A stretch of 64,000 nt of DNA, from NCBI GenBank assembly GCA_002320285.1, contig DCKE01000029.1, positions 92,801-156,800 on the forward strand, in the 5' to 3' direction. Source of the DNA: Flavobacteriaceae bacterium UBA1682 (GTDB lineage Bacteria > Bacteroidota > Bacteroidia > Flavobacteriales > Flavobacteriaceae). The position numbers and the translations under genes are program-made. Below are positions 45,288 to 53,604 of this stretch, in pieces (position 1 is the first letter of the stretch; every line of letters begins with the position of its first letter). The notes under the pieces were generated by a model. It was given only the letters and a program-made list of their open reading frames with translations. It had not been told where the DNA came from and searched no databases.

Positions 45288-45980
45288 TTATTTGACCAAA
45301 TTCCACAATACTTCTTTTGGTGGATCGGCAATTATTTTAATGATTTCTTTGGTTACTGGATGTTCAAATTGCAGTTTTCTGGCGTGTAGATGTATACCAC
45401 CATCTGGATTACTGCGATCGAAACCGTATTTAAGATCTCCTTTAATTGATGAACCAATCAACGCAAGTTGGGCGCGAATTTGGTGATGTCTACCGGTATG
45501 TAGGTCGATTTCCAATACACCATATCGATCGAGTTTTTGAATTAGCTTATAAGTTAAACTCGCTTTTTTACTTTCAGGTACTTCTTTAATATGTGCTTTT
45601 GACGTATTGTTTTTTGGATTACGAACCAGATAGTGTTCTAAGGTATCGGTTGATTTCTGCGGGATATTTTTGACTATTGCCCAATAGGTCTTTTGCGTTT
45701 CTCTTTTTTTAAAAGATTCGTTTAATCGACTAAGGGCTTTGGAGGTTTTAGCGAAAACGATAATTCCAGAAGTAGGGCGGTCAAGACGATGTACTACTCC
45801 TAAGAAGACAGCGCCTGGTTTGTTGTATTTTTTTTTAATATAAAGTTTAACGACTTCGCTAAGTGGTAAATCACCAGTTTGATCTCCTTGAGAGATATCA
45901 CCAACTCTCTTGTTAATCACTATCAGGTGATTGTCTTCAAACAGAATTTGTAAATTATCAGGTGTAGAAAGGACTTTCAT
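45288..45980 (-). CDS. RluA-family pseudouridine synthase
   Basis: The product is 230 residues and isomerises uridine in rRNA or tRNA. The catalytic Asp67 lies in the HRLDRPTSG motif II. Motif I (LIVINKRVG) and motif III (HHQIRAQLALIG) are also present. There is no N-terminal S4 domain, so it is the short type, like RluA and TruC. The exact target base cannot be read from the sequence. Single gene with its own terminator. Confidence 0.92.
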   Translation of the reverse strand: MKVLSTPDNLQILFEDNHLIVINKRVGDISQGDQTGDLPLSEVVKLYIKKKYNKPGAVFLGVVHRLDRPTSGIIVFAKTSKALSRLNESFKKRETQKTYWAIVKNIPQKSTDTLEHYLVRNPKNNTSKAHIKEVPESKKASLTYKLIQKLDRYGVLEIDLHTGRHHQIRAQLALIGSSIKGDLKYGFDRSNPDGGIHLHARKLQFEHPVTKEIIKIIADPPKEVLWNLVK

Positions 45981-46095
45981 AATAGGGTTTGTTAAGGGCG
46001 TATGTGTAGATACGTATGCAGATAGGGTTTGATCTTCCAGCTTGCTATTTAAATGCGAAGAAAAGAATTTTTTAAAAAATTTAGTTCGTATTTAA

Positions 46096-46148
46096 ACCAA
46101 AATATCCTTAGCGAACTAAGGATATTGGTACAAAGCTGTTACAGCTTT
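46096..46148 (-). terminator. Double hairpin after panB
   Basis: Directly after the panB stop is AAAGCTGT-T-ACAGCTTT (46132-46148). Next is a longer hairpin, ATATCCTTAG-CGAA-CTAAGGATAT, extended by ACCAA/TTGGT (46096-46129), which reads with a UUCG loop on the minus strand. The U run after the second hairpin is short. Confidence 0.65.
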
Positions 46149-46967
46149 TTAATATTGCTCGTTTTCGTTTGGAAAATCTACTGCTTTTACATCGGCTACA
46201 TACTGCTGTACGGCTTCTTTCATTTGGTCGTAAACGTTGAGGTATCTTCTCAGGAAACGCGGATTAAACTCATGAGTCAATCCGATCATGTCGTGAGTTA
46301 CTAAAACTTGTCCATCTACGCCGTTTCCAGCACCAATTCCAATAACGGGAATCGAAATGCTTTCGGCAACTTTTTTAGCTAAACTTGCGGGTATTTTTTC
46401 TAAAACCAAACTGAAACATCCAATTTTTTCTAACATTTTAGCATCCTCAATCAATTGATCCGCTTCTTCATCACCTTTGGCGCGAACGGTATAGGTTCCG
46501 AATTTATAAATGGACTGTGGCGTTAAACCCAAATGCCCCATAACGGGAATACCGGCACCTAAAATGCGTTTAATTCCCTCTTTTATTTCTTGCCCACCTT
46601 CCATTTTGACACCGTGAGCACCGCTTTCCTTCATAATTCGAATAGCAGAGCGCAAGGCTTCTTTGGGATCGGATTGATACGAACCAAAAGGCAAATCAAC
46701 TATGACTAAAGCTCTCTCTACACCACGGACTACAGATGAAGCGTGATAGATCATTTGATCTAGAGTAATGGGTAGGGTCGTTTCATGACCTGCCATGACA
46801 TTACTTGCAGAATCTCCAACCAACATGACATCAACACCTCCTGCTTCTAATGCACGAGCCATTGAGTAGTCATAACAAGTAAGCATAGAGATTTTTTCTC
46901 CATTCGCCTTCATGTCTATAAGTGACTTGGTGGTCACTCTTTTATAGTCTTTTTTTGCAATTGACAT
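46149..46967 (-). CDS. panB: 3-methyl-2-oxobutanoate hydroxymethyltransferase
   Basis: PanB transfers a hydroxymethyl group from 5,10-methylene-tetrahydrofolate to 2-oxoisovalerate, the first step of pantothenate (coenzyme A) synthesis. The 272-residue product has the expected length and TIM-barrel fold. Signatures are MLTCYDYSMARALE, VDVMLVGDSASNVMAG (metal ligand Asp), HGVKMEGG, GIPVMGHLGLTPQS and IPVIGIGAGNGVDGQVLV. It stands alone; panC and panD are not in the window. Confidence 0.96.
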   Translation of the reverse strand: MSIAKKDYKRVTTKSLIDMKANGEKISMLTCYDYSMARALEAGGVDVMLVGDSASNVMAGHETTLPITLDQMIYHASSVVRGVERALVIVDLPFGSYQSDPKEALRSAIRIMKESGAHGVKMEGGQEIKEGIKRILGAGIPVMGHLGLTPQSIYKFGTYTVRAKGDEEADQLIEDAKMLEKIGCFSLVLEKIPASLAKKVAESISIPVIGIGAGNGVDGQVLVTHDMIGLTHEFNPRFLRRYLNVYDQMKEAVQQYVADVKAVDFPNENEQY

Positions 46968-47036
46968 ATTGTGTTGCTTTTATAATGAAATGTAAATGTA
47001 GTTATTTTTATTCTTAAAAGTCGCGTTTATGCTGAT

Positions 47037-48458
47037 TTAACAGTCGGCTAAATTTACTGCCACAGCCAAGCCCCCTTCTGAAGTTTCTTTATATTTGTTG
47101 TTCATGTCTTTAGCGGTTTCCCACATGGTTTTCACCACTTTATCCAACGGAACTTTTACGTTTTTAGGGTCGGTTTCTAAAGCTAGTTCTGCAGCATTAA
47201 TCGCTTTTATGGCTCCCATAGTATTGCGTTCGATACACGGGATCTGAACCAATCCACCAATAGGATCACAAGTCATTCCCAAATGATGTTCCATGGCGAT
47301 CTCTGCGGCAATTTGCACCTGCTCTGGAGATCCACCCATCAATTCACAAAGGGCTCCAGCTGCCATGGCTGACGAAACGCCAATCTCGGCTTGGCATCCA
47401 CCCATAGCGGCAGAGATTGTAGCGCCTTTTTTAAAGATACTACCGATTTCTCCGGCTACTAATAAAAATTGCTTGATTTCCTTAGGACCTGCTTTGTGGT
47501 TTTCTATAACGAGATAATACATTAAAACCGCGGGTATCACTCCAGCACTACCGTTGGTAGGCGCCGTTACTACTCGGCCCAACGAAGCGTTAACCTCATT
47601 AACTGCTAAGGCAAAACAACTTACCCATTTAAGGATTTCTCTAAAGTAAACCTTGGTTTTACGAATCGCTGTAATCCATTCTTGATGATTGTGGTAAACA
47701 CTGTCACCAATCAATTTCTTATGCATATCAAAGGCACGTCTACGCACGTTTAAACCGCCGGGTAAGATACCTTCACTATGACAACCGATATACATACACT
47801 CGAGCATGGTGTCCCAAATGCGCAATAGTTGATAATCGATTTCTTCTTCTGAACGCATGGATTTCTCGTTTTCATAAACGATCTCAGAAGTACTCATTTG
47901 ATGTTGGTCACAATAAGCTAACAGTTCGGTAGCTAAATCTATAGGGTAGGGGAAGTTGCCTTTAACAGCTTCTTTCTCCGTGTTTTCTTCTTGTTCTTCT
48001 TTGATGATAAACCCCCCTCCAATAGAGTAATAGGTGGTACTGTATTGTTGGTCGGCATAATATGCCGTGAAAGTCATACCATTGGCATGAAAAGGAAGGA
48101 ACTCCTTATTAAATAAGATGTCTTTTATAAGGTCAAATCCTATTTCTCTTTGACCATCTAATAACAGTATGCTGTTGCTTTTGATACTGGCTATAGTAGG
48201 GTCCAAGCTATGAATAGGAACGGTTTCCGGATCAGCGCCAGTTAGACCTAACATGACGGCCAAATCGGTAGCATGTCCGATTCCAGTAAGTGATAACGAA
48301 CCATATAGGTCAATTTGAATTCGATTGATCTGAGCAAAAATTTGCTGACTGTGCAATTCTTTTAAAAAAGATTCTGCAGCTCGCCAAGGACCCAAAGTGT
48401 GTGAGCTTGAGGGGCCTACGCCAATTTTAAGCATATCAAAGACTGAAATACATTCCAT
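47037..48458 (-). CDS. sdaA: L-serine ammonia-lyase, single-chain iron-sulfur type
   Basis: This enzyme deaminates L-serine to pyruvate and ammonia using a [4Fe-4S] cluster. The 473-residue product has the N-terminal beta domain (SVFDMLKIGVGPSSSHTLGPW) fused to the C-terminal catalytic alpha domain. Cluster cysteines are expected in GALCELMGG, MTCDPIGG and IPCIERN, and the TAPTNGSAGVIPAV segment is conserved. I chose the ATG at 48458 (MECISVFDM), where family members begin. An upstream in-frame ATG at 48497 would add 13 unlikely residues. Monocistronic, divergent from dnaK. Confidence 0.95.
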   Translation of the reverse strand: MECISVFDMLKIGVGPSSSHTLGPWRAAESFLKELHSQQIFAQINRIQIDLYGSLSLTGIGHATDLAVMLGLTGADPETVPIHSLDPTIASIKSNSILLLDGQREIGFDLIKDILFNKEFLPFHANGMTFTAYYADQQYSTTYYSIGGGFIIKEEQEENTEKEAVKGNFPYPIDLATELLAYCDQHQMSTSEIVYENEKSMRSEEEIDYQLLRIWDTMLECMYIGCHSEGILPGGLNVRRRAFDMHKKLIGDSVYHNHQEWITAIRKTKVYFREILKWVSCFALAVNEVNASLGRVVTAPTNGSAGVIPAVLMYYLVIENHKAGPKEIKQFLLVAGEIGSIFKKGATISAAMGGCQAEIGVSSAMAAGALCELMGGSPEQVQIAAEIAMEHHLGMTCDPIGGLVQIPCIERNTMGAIKAINAAELALETDPKNVKVPLDKVVKTMWETAKDMNNKYKETSEGGLAVAVNLADC

Positions 48459-48599
48459 AAGATAATTGAGGGATATTTTTATTACGAAGATAGTCAAAAA
48501 CTGTAGAGTCGCAAGAATATGCTGTGTTTAATGTAGTGATTTTTTCTGACATTTCTGGACTACTTATTTATTCAAATTCTAAATAATGCTGAATTGTGG

Positions 48600-48612
48600 T
48601 GACAGTTTGTCA
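48600..48612. promoter_or_regulatory. TGACA-GTT-TGTCA palindrome upstream of dnaK
   Basis: A perfect 5+5 palindrome about 118 bases before the dnaK start. There is no CIRCE element (TTAGCACTC) and no TTTG/TAnnTTTG promoter in the gap, so this is the best candidate for heat-shock control. Function is inferred. Confidence 0.4.
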
Positions 48613-48729
48613 TTTTCAAACGCGAAATAATTAAAATAAATGACAAGATTATCATAAAAAGCTAATGGCATAAAGATTGACTACTAGTAATTGAGTTTAA
48701 AAAAGTAAAAATAATTTAACTAATATAAT

Positions 48730-50619
48730 ATGAGTAAAATAATTGGAATCGATTTAGGAACAACGAATTCATGTGTTTCTGTAATGGAAGGTAATGAGGC
48801 AGTTGTAATCCCAAATGCAGAAGGAAAAAGAACAACGCCATCTGTGATTGCATTTGTAGAAGGTGGAGAAATCAAAGTTGGTGATCCTGCAAAAAGACAA
48901 GCAGTTACGAATCCAACAAAAACCATAGCTTCTATCAAAAGGTTTATGGGGGATAAATTCAGTGAAATTTCTCAAGAAATTTCTCATGTTCCTTATAAAG
49001 TTGTAAAAGGAGATAATGATACGCCACGTGTAGATATTGACGGTCGTTTATATACGCCTCAAGAATTGTCTGCAATGACGCTTCAAAAAATGAAAAAAAC
49101 AGCTGAGGATTACTTAGGACAAGAAGTAACTGAAGCGGTAATTACAGTTCCTGCTTATTTCAACGATGCACAACGTCAAGCTACTAAAGAAGCTGGTGAA
49201 ATTGCTGGATTGAAAGTGAGACGTATTATCAACGAGCCTACAGCAGCAGCTTTGGCTTATGGATTAGACAAGGCAGGTACGGATCAAAAAATCGTAGTTT
49301 ACGATTTAGGTGGTGGTACTTTTGATATTTCTATCCTTGAATTGGGAGATGGAGTTTTCGAAGTATTGTCTACTAATGGTGATACTCACTTAGGTGGAGA
49401 TGATTTTGACCAAGTAATTATCAATTGGTTGGCTTCTGAGTTTGAATCTGAAGAAGGTTTAGACTTACGTAAAGATCCTATGGCTCTACAACGTTTGAAA
49501 GAAGCGGCTGAAAAAGCGAAAGTAGAATTGTCATCTTCTACACAAACAGAAATCAACTTGCCGTATGTTACTGCAACTGCTTCTGGACCAAAACACTTGG
49601 TGAAAACATTAACAAGAGCTAAATTTGAACAATTGGCAGACGAATTGATCCGTAGATCAATGGTTCCTTGTGAGAAAGCTTTAAAAGATGCTGGTTTGTC
49701 TAAATCGGATATCGACGAAGTAATCTTGGTAGGAGGTTCAACTCGTATTCCAAGAATTCAAGAGGAAGTTGAGAAATTCTTCGGAAAAAAACCATCAAAA
49801 GGAGTTAATCCTGATGAGGTAGTTGCTATCGGTGCAGCTATTCAAGGTGGAGTACTTACAGGTGAGGTGAAAGACGTTTTATTATTAGATGTTACACCAC
49901 TTTCTTTAGGTATCGAAACTATGGGTGGAGTATTGACTAAATTAATCGAGGCCAATACGACTATTCCAACTAAGAAATCTCAGGTTTTCTCTACGGCTTC
50001 TGATAACCAGCCTTCTGTGGAAATCCACGTATTGCAAGGAGAAAGACCAATGGCGACAGATAATAAAACTATCGGACGTTTCCATTTAGATGGAATTCCA
50101 CCTGCACAAAGAGGTGTGCCTCAAATTGAAGTAACCTTCGATATTGATGCTAACGGTATTATCAAAGTATCTGCTACTGATAAAGGAACAGGTAAATCTC
50201 ATGATATCCGTATCGAGGCTTCTTCAGGATTGACTGAGGCTGAAATCGAAAGAATGAAAAAAGAAGCAGAAGCTAATGCTGATGCTGATAAAATTATAAG
50301 AGAAAAAGTAGAAAAGCTTAACGAAGCAGATGCTATGATTTTCCAAACAGAAAAACAATTGTCAGAATTTGGCGATAAGTTATCTGCAGACAATAAATCT
50401 AATGTTGAAACAGCATTAGAGGAATTGAAAAAAGCTTACGAATTGAAAGATGCTGATACCGTTCAAACGGCATTAGATAAAATCAACGAAGCTTGGAAAG
50501 CAGCATCTGAAGAAATGTACAAAGCACAAGCTGAAGGTCAAACTGGAGGTGCTCAAGAGGCACAACCAAACCAAGGCGGTGATGGTACTCAAGATGTAGA
50601 CTACGAAGAAGTTAAGTAA
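48730..50619 (+). CDS. dnaK: Molecular chaperone DnaK (Hsp70)
   Basis: DnaK binds unfolded protein segments in an ATP cycle driven by DnaJ and GrpE. The 629-residue product has the ATPase domain (1-380; IGIDLGTTNSCV phosphate loop, IINEPTAAALAYG, VYDLGGGTFDIS, VILVGGSTRIPRIQ). The substrate-binding domain (about 385-500; VLLLDVTPLSLGIETMGG) and a helical lid follow. The Gly/Gln-rich tail ends in DVDYEEVK, as is typical of Bacteroidota and close to the EEVD-like tail. Codon use is strongly biased, fitting high expression. A strong terminator follows; dnaJ and grpE are not adjacent. Confidence 0.98.
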   Translation: MSKIIGIDLGTTNSCVSVMEGNEAVVIPNAEGKRTTPSVIAFVEGGEIKVGDPAKRQAVTNPTKTIASIKRFMGDKFSEISQEISHVPYKVVKGDNDTPRVDIDGRLYTPQELSAMTLQKMKKTAEDYLGQEVTEAVITVPAYFNDAQRQATKEAGEIAGLKVRRIINEPTAAALAYGLDKAGTDQKIVVYDLGGGTFDISILELGDGVFEVLSTNGDTHLGGDDFDQVIINWLASEFESEEGLDLRKDPMALQRLKEAAEKAKVELSSSTQTEINLPYVTATASGPKHLVKTLTRAKFEQLADELIRRSMVPCEKALKDAGLSKSDIDEVILVGGSTRIPRIQEEVEKFFGKKPSKGVNPDEVVAIGAAIQGGVLTGEVKDVLLLDVTPLSLGIETMGGVLTKLIEANTTIPTKKSQVFSTASDNQPSVEIHVLQGERPMATDNKTIGRFHLDGIPPAQRGVPQIEVTFDIDANGIIKVSATDKGTGKSHDIRIEASSGLTEAEIERMKKEAEANADADKIIREKVEKLNEADAMIFQTEKQLSEFGDKLSADNKSNVETALEELKKAYELKDADTVQTALDKINEAWKAASEEMYKAQAEGQTGGAQEAQPNQGGDGTQDVDYEEVK

Positions 50620-50640
50620 TTCTAGCTTTAAATGATCTTT

Positions 50641-50674
50641 AAAAGCCGAACTGGAAACAGTTCGGCTTTTTTTT
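50641..50674 (+). terminator. Intrinsic terminator after dnaK
   Basis: AAAAGCCGAACTG (50641-50653), loop GAAA, CAGTTCGGCTTTT (50658-50670), then further T residues. Confidence 0.93.
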
Positions 50675-50750
50675 ATATTATAAACCCAACAGTCTGGAAT
50701 TAATAATTTTTGTAACTTTAGTAGCTTACTAATTGTTCAAACAGCTCCCT

Positions 50751-51230
50751 ATGAAACGATCGTTTCCTCCACTGATTAATCCAAATTCTCGGATATTGAT
50801 ACTGGGTACTATGCCCGGTGAAAAATCTTTGGCATGCCAGCAATATTACGGCAATAAGCAAAATCAATTTTGGAGGATTTTATACCGTGTTTTTCAACGA
50901 GAATATAGTGAAGACTATGAAACGCGCAAAAGCTTGTTAACGGAGTTTGATATCGCTTTATGGGATGTGTTATACAGTTGTGAACGCGAGGGTAGTCTTG
51001 ACAGTAAGATCAAAGAGGCCAAAGCCAATGATATAAACGAATTGATTCTTGCATATCCCAAATTGAAAACCATAGTGTTTTCGAGCAAAAATGCAGAAAA
51101 ATTCTTTTATAAATACCTGTGCGAAAAACCTGATGTAGAATACGTAACTTTACCTTCTCCGAGTGGGGCGCATGCGAGTATGCGTCTGCAGGAAAAGATA
51201 GAACATTGGAAAATAATAACTCAATTATGA
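50751..51230 (+). CDS. DNA-deoxyinosine glycosylase (UDG superfamily)
   Basis: This base-excision repair enzyme is expected to remove hypoxanthine (deaminated adenine), and possibly uracil or mismatched bases. The 159-residue product has the superfamily motif ILGTMPGEKSL followed by QYYGNKQNQFW, characteristic of the hypoxanthine-DNA glycosylase branch. The C-terminal motif is LPSPSGAHAS. I chose the ATG at 50751 (MKRSFPPL); an upstream TTG at 50733 would add six residues. Its TGA stop overlaps the next gene's ATG (ATGA at 51227-51230). Confidence 0.88.
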   Translation: MKRSFPPLINPNSRILILGTMPGEKSLACQQYYGNKQNQFWRILYRVFQREYSEDYETRKSLLTEFDIALWDVLYSCEREGSLDSKIKEAKANDINELILAYPKLKTIVFSSKNAEKFFYKYLCEKPDVEYVTLPSPSGAHASMRLQEKIEHWKIITQL

Positions 51231-51901
51231 ATAAGGTAAACCCGGAGGCTTTTGATTTTTTGAACCACTTAAGTCAGAATAACAACAAACCTTGGTTTGT
51301 AGAACATAAAGTCGAATTTGATCGTGTTTTTGGTGATGTTAAAAGTTTTTTTAAATCGATATATGATGAAATGCAAGCACATGATTCCCTAGAGCGGTTT
51401 CATGTACATCGAATTTATAGAGATGTCCGCTTTGCTAAAGATAAAACACCCTATAAAGATTATTTTGGCTTGCATCTTGGAAGAACAAAACCGTTGTTGA
51501 GAGGTGGTTATTATTTGAATATCGAGCCGGGGAATTCTTTTATCGGTGGTGGTTTTTGGGAGCCAGACAAAGATGATTTATTGCGTATCCGAAAAGATAT
51601 CGAACAAGATGATAGTGAATTCAGGACTCTGCTACAAGCACCACAATTTGTTGAATATTTTGGTACGCTAAGTGGTGAGGAGTTGAAAACAGCGCCTAAA
51701 GGTTTCGATAAGGAGCATAAATCCATTGATTTACTGCGTAAAAAACAGTTTTTGGTCATGCGCTCCATGACAGATGCGGAAGTTGCAAGCGCGGATTTTC
51801 AATCTGAAGTAATAAAAACGTTTGTTGCTATGCGCCCGTGGTTTGATTATATGTCTGATGTATTGACTACCGATGCAAACGGAGTGAGTTTGTATCCTTA
51901 A
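51227..51901 (+). CDS. DUF2461 family protein
   Basis: The 224-residue product matches the DUF2461 (TIGR02453) family of unknown function. Typical segments are NNKPWFVEHKVEFDRVF, HRIYRDVRFAKDKTPYKDYFG, GGYYLNIEPGNSFIGGGFW and a C-terminal KTFVAMRPWFDYM. No signal peptide or membrane helix. I chose the ATG at 51227, which overlaps the stop of the glycosylase gene in an ATGA; the upstream TTG at 51206 is less likely. Translational coupling suggests a shared need for both proteins, but no function can be given. Confidence 0.9.
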   Translation: MNKVNPEAFDFLNHLSQNNNKPWFVEHKVEFDRVFGDVKSFFKSIYDEMQAHDSLERFHVHRIYRDVRFAKDKTPYKDYFGLHLGRTKPLLRGGYYLNIEPGNSFIGGGFWEPDKDDLLRIRKDIEQDDSEFRTLLQAPQFVEYFGTLSGEELKTAPKGFDKEHKSIDLLRKKQFLVMRSMTDAEVASADFQSEVIKTFVAMRPWFDYMSDVLTTDANGVSLYP

Positions 51902-51934
51902 TACTGTTGCTTTTTGAAAGCGATATATAAAAAC

Positions 51935-51969
51935 AAAAAAGGATTAACCCGCGGGTTAATCCTTTTTTT
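51935..51969. terminator. Bidirectional terminator between convergent genes
   Basis: GGATTAACCC-GC-GGGTTAATCC (51941-51962) is a perfect palindrome, flanked by six A and seven T. It serves the DUF2461 gene and the convergent lipoprotein gene. Confidence 0.92.
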
Positions 51970-51985
51970 ATAGGGTTAAAAAATA

Positions 51986-52480
51986 CTAGTAACTAAAGAT
52001 GTGAGAATACTCCTTATCTTTATTTACCGTAACATTATTGTCTTCTTTAACAACTTTACCATTCACCTCTGCTTTGTAGCTTACAGTGTAAGATCTTTTG
52101 TCAGAAGCGCTGAATTGGATACCAACTTGAGCTAATGCTAATGGACTTGCAGATTCAATAACAAATGTTTTAACGCCACCAGCAAAATTTTTACTTTCAA
52201 GACTGATTATTGGCTCGTTGCTCTGAACAGTACCATTTAATTTCCAGATCGTTCCTTCCATTGGATTTTTAGCAACACTTCCTGTAGCTGTGAATAATGC
52301 AAAGTCTCCATCAACTACTCCATTTGTAGTAATGGTTAATTTGATATTCTTTTCGTTTGGATTGTTTCCAGAATCTCCGTCGTCACTTTTACAAGAAAAA
52401 CTAAGTAAGGTAACAAGAACTAAACTAGTTAATACAGTTGCTCTCTTTAAAAACGATGATAATGCAATTTTTGTACTCAT
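51986..52480 (-). CDS. Predicted lipoprotein of unknown function
   Basis: I do not recognise the family. The 164-residue product has a signal peptide with lipobox LLSFSC (Cys at about residue 30), followed by a short acidic/Asn linker (KSDDGDSGNNPNEK). The rest is predicted to be beta-strand rich, with alternating hydrophobic residues (KLTITTNGVVDGDFALFTATG; FVIESASPLALAQVGIQF), like an immunoglobulin-type surface domain. No catalytic motif is visible. Likely cell-surface or outer-membrane anchored. Single gene. Confidence 0.8.
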   Translation of the reverse strand: MSTKIALSSFLKRATVLTSLVLVTLLSFSCKSDDGDSGNNPNEKNIKLTITTNGVVDGDFALFTATGSVAKNPMEGTIWKLNGTVQSNEPIISLESKNFAGGVKTFVIESASPLALAQVGIQFSASDKRSYTVSYKAEVNGKVVKEDNNVTVNKDKEYSHIFSY

Positions 52481-52858
52481 AATTTTGGTTGATTTTTAAA
52501 TTTTTTTAATAGCTTTTTAACTAGGGCGAATTTCCTTATTCATTTATTGTTTTACAATACCTATTTTTAGGTATTTATTTCGTATTTTCGGATCGATATT
52601 TTGAATTTTATTAAAATTTATTTTTTTTAATTAATAAGGTTGTGCTTTTTTATGTATTTTTTTAACTTTTGATTTTACATGGGGTGCGATCTGTGATTTT
52701 TTCGCACAACAGGAGTGGTGTGTTGGATTAAAATTAGATTTTTGAAAACAGAACTACGCTATCATCAAAATTGGCAGTTGAAATTTCTGAGTAAAATTGA
52801 AATAATTGGTAAATCGTTTACTGTTACGCATACAAATTTTAAAGTAATGATAAATAGC
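52481..52858. other. Divergent gap between lipoprotein and response regulator genes
   Basis: A 378-base A+T-rich region. An open frame runs in from 52715 into the regulator gene, but its product before MSEIKMVIVDDHP does not resemble the family. I see no consensus promoter pair or hairpin. Confidence 0.45.
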
Positions 52859-53491
52859 ATGTCTGAAATAAAAATGGTTATTGTAGATGACCACCCAATC
52901 GTAGTGGAGGGGTTGAAAAAAGTATTGGAAAGTCAAAGTGATTTTAAAATTGTCGGCTGCTTTAACAACGGTAAAGAAACCTTGTCTTTCTTGACTAAGA
53001 ATTCTGTAGACCTGTTGCTATTAGATAGAAATATCTCAGATTATTCCGGAATGGAATTGTGTAAAGAAATACGAACACTGTATCCAAATATGACATTATT
53101 GATGCTGACTAATCGATCAGAAAAGGGGATTATTTTACAAAGCATTGAGCAAGGGGTAAATGGTTATTTACTGAAGAGTATATCAATAGATTTGTTGATT
53201 CATTCTGTAAGAGAGGCAATAGGCGGTCAGCTTACTTTTTGTAGAGAAGTCGATCGTATTTTAAGAGAACCTGCTGATAGTGTCGGATCGGAAATTTCGA
53301 AATTAACCACTAGAGAAAGACAAATATTAAAGATGGTCAGTGAGGGTAAAACCAGTAATGTGATAGCGCGGGAGTTAAATTTGAGTTCGCTGACTGTAGA
53401 TACGCATCGCAAAAATATTCTGAATAAGTGTAAGGCAAAAAATGTTGCGGAACTAACCAAGATGGCTATACAGCAAGGTATGGTGTTTTAA
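52859..53491 (+). CDS. LuxR/NarL-family response regulator
   Basis: This is a 210-residue two-component regulator. The receiver domain (1-120) has the acidic pair D10-D11 in VIVDDHP and the phosphorylated D56 in LLLLDRNIS. The C-terminal LuxR-type DNA-binding domain (about 145-205) has LTTRERQILKMVSEGKTSNVIARELNLS with the recognition helix SSLTVDTHRKNIL. I chose the ATG at 52859 (MSEIKMVIV); ATG 52847 would add four residues. No histidine kinase gene is next to it, so it is an orphan regulator here. Confidence 0.9.
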   Translation: MSEIKMVIVDDHPIVVEGLKKVLESQSDFKIVGCFNNGKETLSFLTKNSVDLLLLDRNISDYSGMELCKEIRTLYPNMTLLMLTNRSEKGIILQSIEQGVNGYLLKSISIDLLIHSVREAIGGQLTFCREVDRILREPADSVGSEISKLTTRERQILKMVSEGKTSNVIARELNLSSLTVDTHRKNILNKCKAKNVAELTKMAIQQGMVF

Positions 53492-53535
53492 ATTGGAAGG
53501 AAATAGTAAGAGGTTAGCAGTGTAGTATGATATAA

Positions 53536-53589
53536 TTCCCATTTGAATCGTAACTGTAAGACGCATTTCGGCTACGATTCAAATAGGAA
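53536..53589. terminator. Long hairpin between convergent genes
   Basis: TTCCCATTTGAATCGTA (53536-53552) pairs with TACGATTCAAATAGGAA (53573-53589), 17 base pairs with one G-U, around a 20-base loop. There is no good T run, so it may be a terminator of low efficiency or another RNA element. Confidence 0.5.
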
Positions 53590-53604
53590 GTTGTTATTTT
53601 GTAG

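Noticed and set aside
48498..48729. CIRCE/HrcA operator for dnaK
   Set aside because: I looked for TTAGCACTC-N9-GAGTGCTAA and found nothing similar on either strand.
52715..52858. 48-residue N-terminal extension of the LuxR-type regulator
   Set aside because: The receiver domain starts at MSEIKMVIVDDHP. The upstream stretch is A+T-rich, with no resemblance to a domain.
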